From JALHNF01 sp039809305 (lineage in GTDB: Bacteria > Patescibacteriota > Minisyncoccia > Phycocordibacterales > UBA5272), in assembly GCA_039809305.1 (NCBI GenBank), contig JBDHUT010000013.1, positions 1 to 15,693 on the forward strand: 15,693 nt of DNA, given 5' to 3'. Shown here piece after piece: positions 1 through 5,486 of the stretch. The notes beneath the pieces are model-generated. The model ran no database searches, was not told the DNA's origin, and was given only the letters and a program-made list of their open reading frames with translations. Both the position numbers and the translations under genes were made by a program. Within the stretch, counting starts at the first letter, position 1. The number at the start of each line of letters is the position of its first letter.

Positions 1-77
1 TGGAGTTTGACGTTTCCGATGTCGAACTTCTTGGTTATCACTCTTGGGGTAAACTAGCTGCCCCGGTTGCAATCTAA
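1..77 (+). CDS. thyA: Thymidylate synthase ThyA, C-terminal fragment (5' end outside window)
   Basis: Only the last 24 residues are present, read in the frame starting at base 3 and ending at TAA 75-77. The tail has the form F-D-V-x-D-V-E-L-L-G-Y-H, then ends K-L-A-A-P-V-A-I. Thymidylate synthases of the ThyA family end in a very similar way: E. coli ThyA ends in an acidic strand, then G-Y-x-P-H and the terminal A-P-V-A-I that closes over the active site. ThyA methylates dUMP to dTMP using methylene-tetrahydrofolate. The genes downstream (dCTP deaminase, GlyA, Tmk, Dut) belong to the same pathway, which supports the call. The identification rests on a short tail, so it is likely but not certain. 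Confidence 0.8.
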   Translation, partial: EFDVSDVELLGYHSWGKLAAPVAI

Positions 78-89
78 CTGAGGCAGAGC

Positions 90-122
90 AAAAAGCGGGC
101 ACGCAAGTGCCCGCCCTTTTTT
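90..122. terminator. Bidirectional intrinsic terminator between thyA and dcd
   Basis: An 8-bp perfect G+C-rich stem (95-102 with 107-114) closes a GCAA tetraloop (103-106, GNRA type). On the plus strand it is followed by CC and six T (117-122). On the minus strand the five A at 90-94 become a T-run. It can therefore stop transcripts of both convergent genes. The TAA stop codon of the minus-strand gene (121-123) overlaps the T-run, so that gene's mRNA 3' end is almost entirely the hairpin. Confidence 0.9.
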
Positions 123-1227
123 ACCATACAAACATTTTACCAAGTCGAGCTGTCATTTGGTCGGTGTAATTTGAGCTTATTGTATCGTAGTGTGCTTCTG
201 CGGGGGCAATCATTTTTTCATAGCGTATACGTGCTACTGGTTGGCCGTGATACATAGCGATGTCTTCGAACGCACGAACTTCGAGAGTAAATGGGCGTCC
301 ATACTCATTATTAACACCCCATCCTGGATCGAGAAAGCCTGCATAATGACTTCTAAATTCACCAAGCTTTTCATCAATGGTTATCATTTCACAGGCATAT
401 TCTTCCGGAACTTTACAGTATTCACGTGAAGAGAGAATATAAAATCGATCTTTTTCAAAAATTAAAGGAGTGTCGGTATGGGCTTTTGTAATTTCTTCAA
501 AGAAGGTATGGGCGTCGTTTTTTGCATCCCATATCACGGGTTCAAAAACATGGCGCTTCGCAATGAAACCAGCCGGGGCACCTTCGTGAGCACGAAGATC
601 AATTGTAAGAAGTGCTGTCTTTTGATCGGTACATACTTCATTGTATGAGAGATGACGTTCGTATTTTGTTGAATAAATAATATTTGAATCTATAAGTTCT
701 TGTAAAGTTTCGTGGTGAAGGCGTGTGTCTCCATTGAAGAATCTAATTTGGTTTAAACTAAAATCAGCATTGAATTGTATACGAAATGAATTTGGTTTAA
801 TGAAGACATACAGCTTGCCCTCAAATCCGCTCGGAATAGTGTCGTATTCTTGTACAAAATCTGCCATAAGGCGTACGTGGAGGTCGGCCCGCCCGGTAGA
901 TGATTTTGGGTTTGCGTACGCGTATACCCCCAGGTCCTTTGGAAGAGTTATTTTTTCTCGGACTTCAGCAACATACATCCGCCCTGGTTCGAGAATGAAG
1001 TCTTTAAGTTTTCTTCCACGAAACTCTTTTAATGTTTCAGCAATTGATTTCTTTACGGATGCTTGGAAACAAAAAGGAACTTCGACAAGTGTGTCCCGTA
1101 TGATGGTAAGATCAAGTGAACTTGGTTTAACCGACTTTGGGTCTGTGTTCTGTATGATTTTTTGGTCAATCAAAAAATGTATGCCAGTATCGTTAAATGC
1201 ACCGTTACCTTCAAATGGAAGATTCAT
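121..1227 (-). CDS. dcd: dCTP deaminase, double-length form (dUTPase-like fold)
   Basis: The 368-residue protein is predicted to deaminate dCTP to dUTP and ammonia in the cytoplasm, feeding dUMP and dTTP synthesis with Dut and ThyA. It looks like the long family in which two dUTPase-like beta modules are joined; the common E. coli-type enzyme is about 190 residues. Residues 36-41 (S-S-L-D-L-T) match the beta-strand motif near the start of Dcd proteins. Residues 108-115 (K-S-S-T-G-R-A-D) match the phosphate-binding S-S-x-G-R motif with its conserved Arg. In the second half, residues 291-304 (H-Y-A-G-F-L-D-P-G-W-G) resemble the dUTPase/Dcd motif 3. It is convergent with thyA and divergent from glyA. 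The ATG at 1227 has no Shine-Dalgarno site but a TACGAT hexamer 6 bases upstream. A bifunctional deaminase/dUTPase is possible, but a separate dut lies nearby. Confidence 0.85.
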   Translation of the reverse strand: MNLPFEGNGAFNDTGIHFLIDQKIIQNTDPKSVKPSSLDLTIIRDTLVEVPFCFQASVKKSIAETLKEFRGRKLKDFILEPGRMYVAEVREKITLPKDLGVYAYANPKSSTGRADLHVRLMADFVQEYDTIPSGFEGKLYVFIKPNSFRIQFNADFSLNQIRFFNGDTRLHHETLQELIDSNIIYSTKYERHLSYNEVCTDQKTALLTIDLRAHEGAPAGFIAKRHVFEPVIWDAKNDAHTFFEEITKAHTDTPLIFEKDRFYILSSREYCKVPEEYACEMITIDEKLGEFRSHYAGFLDPGWGVNNEYGRPFTLEVRAFEDIAMYHGQPVARIRYEKMIAPAEAHYDTISSNYTDQMTARLGKMFVW

Positions 1228-1233
1228 TCCAAA

Positions 1234-1239
1234 ATCGTA
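1234..1239 (-). promoter_or_regulatory. -10-like hexamer of dcd (TACGAT), leaderless spacing
   Basis: On the minus strand TACGAT is followed by 6 bases and then the dcd ATG. A transcription start about 7 bases after the -10 box would coincide with the start codon. No clear -35 box is seen. It belongs to the recurring TANNNT pattern of this window. Confidence 0.5.
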
Positions 1240-1287
1240 CCTTTTTTATAAGATTTGTGAAGTCTGCCAGAGAGTGATGGGGAGTGG

Positions 1288-1293
1288 TATAGT
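1288..1293 (+). promoter_or_regulatory. -10-like hexamer of glyA (TATAGT), leaderless spacing
   Basis: TATAGT is followed by 6 bases and the glyA ATG at 1300. CTGCCA at 1264-1269, 18 bases upstream, loosely resembles a -35 box. There is no Shine-Dalgarno sequence between hexamer and start codon. The 72-base region 1228-1299 thus carries two back-to-back promoters for dcd and glyA. Confidence 0.6.
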
Positions 1294-1299
1294 TCTCTC

Positions 1300-2496
1300 A
1301 TGAAAGACAGAGAACTAAAAAAAATTCTTGAAGCAGAAAAAATGCGTCAAAAGAAAACAGTGACTTTGATTGCTTCAGAAAACTATTGTTCCGATGATGT
1401 GCGCGAAGCTTTAGCTTCAGAGATTGTAAATAAATACTCAGAAGGGTACCCAGGACGAAGGTATTATCGTGGACAAGAAAATGCTGACAAAGTTGAAAAG
1501 CTTTGCCAAGAACGTGCACTTAAAGCGTTCAGACTTTCTCCAAAAAAATGGGCAGTGAACGTGCAAGCGCTTTCCGGGTCTCCTGCCAATCTAGCAACGC
1601 TCCTTGCTCTTGTGCCGGTGGGTGAGAAAGTGATGGGACTCCGTCTTGATCATGGAGGGCATCTTACTCACGGGCATTCTGTGTCTGCAACGGGAAAACT
1701 GTGGAAACAAGTGCCGTACGGAGTAGATGAAAAAACAGAGGTTTTTGATTATCAAAATATTAAAGAAGTTGCACTTCGAGAGAAACCGTATTTAATTATT
1801 GCTGGCTACACTGCATATCCTCGTAAGGTTGATTGGAAAAAGTTTAAAGATATTGCCGATGCTTGCGGAGCGCTTCTTCTTTGTGACATGTCGCATCTGT
1901 CTGGACTAGTGGCAGGTGGGGTGTATCCTGCGCCATTTGCATATGCTGATGTGGTTACAACAACAACACATAAAACACTTCGTGGTCCACGAAGTGCGCT
2001 CATTTTTTCAAAAATTGATTCTCGAAATTTGCCTGCAAAAATAGACAAAGCTGTTTTTCCAGGAATCCAAGGTGGTCCCCATATGAATCAAATCGCAGCT
2101 GTCGCGGTTGCGCTCAAAGAAGCTACTGAACCAAAGTTCAAGACATATGCAAAACAAGTTATTCTTAACGCAAAAGCTTTTGCAAAAGCACTTCAAAAAC
2201 ATGGATGGAGAATTGTAACCGGCGGGACAGATTCTCATTTACTTCTTCTAGATACATGGATGAGTGGCAAAGGGCTCTCAGGGGATGTGGCAAGTGTGGT
2301 TCTTGAAAAACAAGGAATTGTAGTAAACAAAAATACGATTCCGGGAGAAACACGAACACCTTTGGACCCTTCAGGACTTCGACTTGGTACGGCCGCAGAA
2401 ACAACACGAGGATGGAAAGAAAAAGATTTTGAGAAGCTTGCAGTACGAATCGACACTATTTTACGAAAAGAAATTACACGCTTGCAAAAAGCATAG
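1300..2496 (+). CDS. glyA: Serine hydroxymethyltransferase
   Basis: This PLP enzyme interconverts serine and glycine while moving a one-carbon unit to tetrahydrofolate. It supplies the methylene-tetrahydrofolate used by ThyA, which fits its place between thyA/dcd and tmk/dut. The 398-residue protein is slightly shorter than E. coli GlyA (417), mostly at the N-terminus. Visible family motifs are L-I-A-S-E-N-Y at 23-29, Y-S-E-G-Y-P-G-R-R-Y-Y at 46-56, and D-M-S-H at 196-199, where Asp and His hold the cofactor ring. The Schiff-base lysine is K225 in T-T-T-H-K-T, and the substrate carboxylate Arg is R361 in S-G-L-R-L-G-T. The start at 1300 fits the family N-terminus (charged helix then E-K-M-R-Q) and the TATAGT hexamer 6 bases upstream. 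All catalytic residues are present, so it should be active. Confidence 0.97.
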   Translation: MKDRELKKILEAEKMRQKKTVTLIASENYCSDDVREALASEIVNKYSEGYPGRRYYRGQENADKVEKLCQERALKAFRLSPKKWAVNVQALSGSPANLATLLALVPVGEKVMGLRLDHGGHLTHGHSVSATGKLWKQVPYGVDEKTEVFDYQNIKEVALREKPYLIIAGYTAYPRKVDWKKFKDIADACGALLLCDMSHLSGLVAGGVYPAPFAYADVVTTTTHKTLRGPRSALIFSKIDSRNLPAKIDKAVFPGIQGGPHMNQIAAVAVALKEATEPKFKTYAKQVILNAKAFAKALQKHGWRIVTGGTDSHLLLLDTWMSGKGLSGDVASVVLEKQGIVVNKNTIPGETRTPLDPSGLRLGTAAETTRGWKEKDFEKLAVRIDTILRKEITRLQKA

Positions 2497-2529
2497 GAAC
2501 TGATAAGAATTATGCAGGCACATTCAACC

Positions 2530-2537
2530 GGGGAAAG
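2530..2537 (+). promoter_or_regulatory. Possible purine-rich ribosome binding site of tmk
   Basis: GGGGAAAG ends 3 bases before the tmk ATG. It is the only purine-rich, SD-like stretch found at normal distance from a start codon in this window. tmk also lacks the TANNNT hexamer at 6-7 bases seen at most other genes, so it may be translated differently, from a leadered mRNA. The match to a canonical AGGAGG is weak. Confidence 0.35.
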
Positions 2538-2540
2538 ATC

Positions 2541-3224
2541 ATGAAAGCATTTCAAATTGCAATCGAAGGAAGTGACGGTTCAGGTAAAGGTACACAGACC
2601 GATAAGTTGGTCTGGGCACTTGAGGCACTTGGGTATAAGGTTGCCCGAGTTTCTTTCCCACGCTACAAAGACACGTGGGCAGGGAAGCTTTTGCATGAGG
2701 TATTGAAGTCCGACAGAGCACCAAGCTATGACTTTTTGCATGCCTCACCTGAGGCGGCGTCGCTCATCTACGCGGCAGATCGTTTAGAGTCTGTCCCTTG
2801 GCTCGAGAAACTTGCGGAGGAAAACGACGTAATCATTTACGATCGCGCTGTTGCTTCTAATCTGGTTCATCAGGGAGGTAAGTTTAAGACCGACGAAGAA
2901 CGCCGCGAGTTCCTTAAGTTCATCGATCGGACCGAGTACCAGAGCGGTTTCCCTCGGCCCGACATGACGATTTTTCTCTCGCTCCCGTTTGAGATTTCGA
3001 TGGCGCGGGCGAACAAGCGGGCGGAACAGCGGGGTGAAAAAGCCGATGTTGTTGAGGTTGATGAAAACTACATGCGTCAATCTCATCGGTCCGGTCTGTT
3101 CTATGCACTCGAATGCGGGTGGACCATTATTGATGGAGTGCGGGGGAGTAAAGAGCTTTCTCCGGAAGTTGTTTTTGATGCTCTACTGTACCAAGTGCAA
3201 AAACGTCTTCCGAAGAAGAGATGA
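2541..3224 (+). CDS. tmk: Thymidylate kinase (dTMP kinase)
   Basis: The 227-residue P-loop kinase phosphorylates dTMP to dTDP, the step after ThyA. The Walker A loop is E-G-S-D-G-S-G-K-G-T (residues 9-18). The D-R-x-x-x-S element (residues 101-106, D-R-A-V-A-S) corresponds to the conserved DRY-type motif that positions the nucleotide. Residues 141-163 (D-M-T-I-F-L then A-R-A-N-K-R) match the strand and the Arg-rich lid start of the family. The start follows from the P-loop position. It lies 44 bases after glyA, and a strong terminator follows. Base composition is odd: about 53% G+C over 2641-3060 by hand count, against roughly 25-45% in most sampled stretches of neighbouring genes. Many codons end in C or G. 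That suggests a different origin from its neighbours. Confidence 0.93.
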   Translation: MKAFQIAIEGSDGSGKGTQTDKLVWALEALGYKVARVSFPRYKDTWAGKLLHEVLKSDRAPSYDFLHASPEAASLIYAADRLESVPWLEKLAEENDVIIYDRAVASNLVHQGGKFKTDEERREFLKFIDRTEYQSGFPRPDMTIFLSLPFEISMARANKRAEQRGEKADVVEVDENYMRQSHRSGLFYALECGWTIIDGVRGSKELSPEVVFDALLYQVQKRLPKKR

Positions 3225-3231
3225 AAACATA

Positions 3232-3268
3232 ACACGCGGTCGAAGTTCGGCCGCGTGTGTTTTATTTT
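3232..3268 (+). terminator. Intrinsic terminator after tmk
   Basis: An 8-bp perfect stem pairs 3232-3239 with 3251-3258. It can be extended inward by a T-G wobble and three pairs (3241-3243 with 3247-3249), closing a three-base loop. A T-rich tail (TGTTTTATTTT, 3258-3268) follows. It lies immediately upstream of the dut -10-like hexamer, so tmk and dut are separate transcription units. Confidence 0.85.
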
Positions 3269-3269
3269 G

Positions 3270-3275
3270 TATACT
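3270..3275 (+). promoter_or_regulatory. -10-like hexamer of dut (TATACT), leaderless spacing
   Basis: TGTATACT, a good extended -10-like element, directly follows the tmk terminator. Six bases after the hexamer comes the ATG at 3282. Another ATG at 3276 touches the hexamer itself and would lie upstream of the expected transcription start, so 3282 is preferred for dut. Confidence 0.6.
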
Positions 3276-3281
3276 ATGCAC

Positions 3282-3707
3282 ATGAATTTACATATTAAGA
3301 AAATGCATCCAAACGCAAAAATTCCAACGTATGCACATGATACTGATGCGGGCATGGACTTCTACACTCTTGAAGCACTTACTGTGGCTCCAATGACTCG
3401 TGCACAGGTTGGTACTGGAATCGCGGTACAAATTCCGGATGGATATGTGGGACTTGTGTGGGATAAGAGCGGACTTTCACACAAAAAAGGTTTGAAGACA
3501 CTCGGTGGGGTAATCGATGCTGGCTACAGAGGTGAGGTTTTTATAGGAGTCGTTAATCTTAGTGCCGAGCCGATTACTTTTGAAGCTGGAGACAAAGTTG
3601 CGCAAATGCTTATACAAAAAGTTGAACGTCCCGAGATTGTTGAAGTTGAGGAGCTTAGTGATGCAGATAGAGGAATAGGGGCTTTTGGAAGCACGGGCGC
3701 AAAATGA
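3282..3707 (+). CDS. dut: dUTP diphosphatase (trimeric dUTPase)
   Basis: The protein (141 residues) hydrolyses dUTP to dUMP and pyrophosphate, keeping uracil out of DNA and giving ThyA its substrate. All five motifs of trimeric dUTPases are visible: D-A-G-M-D at 22-26; D-K-S-G-L-S at 61-66; G-V-I-D-A-G-Y-R-G-E at 76-85 with the catalytic Asp79 and the uracil-facing Tyr82; G-D-K-V-A-Q-M-L at 103-110; and the P-loop-like R-G-I-G-A-F-G-S-T-G at 130-139. Motif 2 has Lys where many enzymes have Arg. The frame stays open upstream to a GTG at 3255, but that codon lies inside the tmk terminator, so it is not used. dut takes dUTP made by the nearby dCTP deaminase. argS follows after 12 bases. Confidence 0.95.
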   Translation: MNLHIKKMHPNAKIPTYAHDTDAGMDFYTLEALTVAPMTRAQVGTGIAVQIPDGYVGLVWDKSGLSHKKGLKTLGGVIDAGYRGEVFIGVVNLSAEPITFEAGDKVAQMLIQKVERPEIVEVEELSDADRGIGAFGSTGAK

Positions 3708-3713
3708 TAGTAT
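3708..3713 (+). promoter_or_regulatory. -10-like hexamer of argS (TAGTAT), leaderless spacing
   Basis: TAGTAT starts one base after the dut stop codon and is followed by 6 bases and the GTG of argS at 3720. No Shine-Dalgarno site is clear. The hexamer fits the TANNNT pattern seen at other genes, though it is further from the TATAAT consensus than most. Confidence 0.4.
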
Positions 3714-3719
3714 CAAAGG

Positions 3720-5441
3720 GTGATTAAGGTAGATCTACAGAAAAAGATAGAAAGAGTTTGCGTTTCGCTTGGAATTGAGCGAAAGGTAACTTTAGAGCAC
3801 CCGCAGGAGTTAACCCACGGTGATTTTGCTACCTCTATTGCCCTTTCTGCGGCTAAAGATTTAAAACGGAATCCAGAAGAATTGGCTGAAACTATTGCAG
3901 GAAAAATACGAGAACTAAAAGATGAAAGCATCAAAGATGTTTCTGTGGCAGCACCAGGCTTTATAAACATTACTCTTACTCAAAAAACTTTGTACAGGGA
4001 ACTTTCTCGTGTTTTGGAAAGTGGTGAAAAATACGGGCAAAACAGTTTGCACTTAGGAAAAAAAATTTTAGTTGAGCATTCATCACCAAATCTTTTCAAA
4101 CCATTTCATATTGGGCATTTGATGAATAATGCGATAGGTGAGGCAACGACTCGGATTGTAAAAAACACAGGAGCAGACACAACAGTGATTTCCTACCCAT
4201 CGGATATTTCCTTAGGAATTGCTAAAGCAATTTGGGTGATTATGCAGAAAGGAGGAGTGCAGTGGGTTGAAAAATATACAGGCACACTTTTAGATATTCA
4301 AAACTTTATCTCAGAAGCTGGTCCAATGTATGTTGAAGGTACTAAAGCGTATGATGAAAGCGAGCAGGTCCAAAAAGAGGTTCGAGAGATTGCAAACAAG
4401 CTTTATAACAAAGATATTAACTCAGATGAATATAAAATTTTTAATGCTTGCAAAGAATTAAATCTTGCATACTTTGCTTTTATTACAGAGCGACTCGGGT
4501 CAAATTTTGATGGATTTATTTTTGAATCAGAAACAGGACCTATTGGTAAACAGCTTGTACAAGACAATATCCCACGTGTGTTCACAGAAAGTGAGGCTGC
4601 GGTTATTTATGATGGAGAAAAACGAGGACTTCATACACGAGTATTCATCAATAAAGATGGTAATCCTACATACGAAGCAAAAGATCTTGGACTTCTTAAA
4701 CTTAAATTTAATACATACAGCCCAGATATTTCTGTTTTTGTTACAGATCATGAGCAAGGTCCGTATTTTAAAGTGGTATCTACTGCGGCTGGAGAGATTA
4801 ATAAAGATTGGCAAGAGAAGACAAAACACCTCACCCACGGCCGTATGACATTTAAAGGTGCAAAGATGTCGTCGCGACTTGGTGGTGTACCTACCGCTGA
4901 AGAAGTCTTAAATACGATTAAAGAAGTTGCAAAAGAAAAATTTACTGAGCGAAGTGTAGGTATGGATATAGATACATTTGCGGATATGGTTGCTATTGCT
5001 GCCCTGAAGTTTTCGATCTTGAAAGTTGCTCCAGGAAAGCCTGTAAACTTTGATCCAGAAGAAGCGCTTTCTTTTGAAGGTGATTCTGGTCCATATGTTC
5101 AATACACATATGTGCGTACTCGAGCACTCCTTGAAAAAGGTGCCGTTTTGAATATTTTTCCGCAAGCTATAGAGACATATGTTGCAAGTGATGTAGAAAG
5201 AGTTTTGTATCGATTCGAAGAAGTTGCCTTACAAGCAGCAGAGGGTTATGCACCGCATCATATCGCGCACTATCTTCTTGAGGTCGCACAGGCTTTTAAT
5301 ACTTGGTATGCGCAAGAAAAAGTGATTGATGAAAATAATAGAGAACTTTCTGCACACAGACTTGCTATTGCAGGTGCTGTGGGTACTGTACTTAAAAATG
5401 GATTGAATCTTTTGGGAATAGAGACTCCAGAGAGGATGTAG
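3720..5441 (+). CDS. argS: Arginyl-tRNA synthetase
   Basis: This class I synthetase charges tRNA-Arg. The 573-residue length is normal. Order of parts: N-terminal Add-1-type domain (about 1-100); catalytic Rossmann domain beginning at H-S-S-P-N (120-124); HIGH-type signature F-H-I-G-H at 129-133; KMSKS-type loop G-A-K-M-S-S-R at 380-386; and a DALR-type helical anticodon-binding domain from about 455. The latter contains D-S-G-P-Y-V-Q-Y (455-462) and ends with the family-typical L-G-I-E-T-P-E-R-M. The start is GTG at 3720, 12 bases after dut; no in-frame ATG fits the N-terminus. It is followed by ileS after 45 bases. Codons are A+T-rich (two hand-counted 60-base stretches give 33% and 35% G+C). 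Confidence 0.97.
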   Translation: MIKVDLQKKIERVCVSLGIERKVTLEHPQELTHGDFATSIALSAAKDLKRNPEELAETIAGKIRELKDESIKDVSVAAPGFINITLTQKTLYRELSRVLESGEKYGQNSLHLGKKILVEHSSPNLFKPFHIGHLMNNAIGEATTRIVKNTGADTTVISYPSDISLGIAKAIWVIMQKGGVQWVEKYTGTLLDIQNFISEAGPMYVEGTKAYDESEQVQKEVREIANKLYNKDINSDEYKIFNACKELNLAYFAFITERLGSNFDGFIFESETGPIGKQLVQDNIPRVFTESEAAVIYDGEKRGLHTRVFINKDGNPTYEAKDLGLLKLKFNTYSPDISVFVTDHEQGPYFKVVSTAAGEINKDWQEKTKHLTHGRMTFKGAKMSSRLGGVPTAEEVLNTIKEVAKEKFTERSVGMDIDTFADMVAIAALKFSILKVAPGKPVNFDPEEALSFEGDSGPYVQYTYVRTRALLEKGAVLNIFPQAIETYVASDVERVLYRFEEVALQAAEGYAPHHIAHYLLEVAQAFNTWYAQEKVIDENNRELSAHRLAIAGAVGTVLKNGLNLLGIETPERM

Positions 5442-5473
5442 TCTTCTTTGTTTTTGCTCTGAAAGCTCTGTGT

Positions 5474-5479
5474 TACACT
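5474..5479 (+). promoter_or_regulatory. -10-like hexamer of ileS (TACACT), leaderless spacing
   Basis: TACACT is followed by 7 bases and the ileS ATG at 5487. T-rich sequence with TTTTGC (5452-5457) lies 16 bases upstream and could be a weak -35. No hairpin terminator is visible between argS and ileS, so read-through plus an own promoter is possible. Confidence 0.5.
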
Positions 5480-5486
5480 GGGGATT

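Noticed and set aside
725..1303. Open frame of 192 codons on the plus strand
   Set aside because: It is antisense to the dCTP deaminase gene, which has clear family motifs. Its own translation resembles no family, and it runs over the dcd/glyA promoter region.
3705..3707. UGA recoded as glycine, as in some CPR lineages
   Set aside because: dut and tmk both end naturally at TGA at the expected family C-terminus, and no in-frame TGA is found inside any real gene here.
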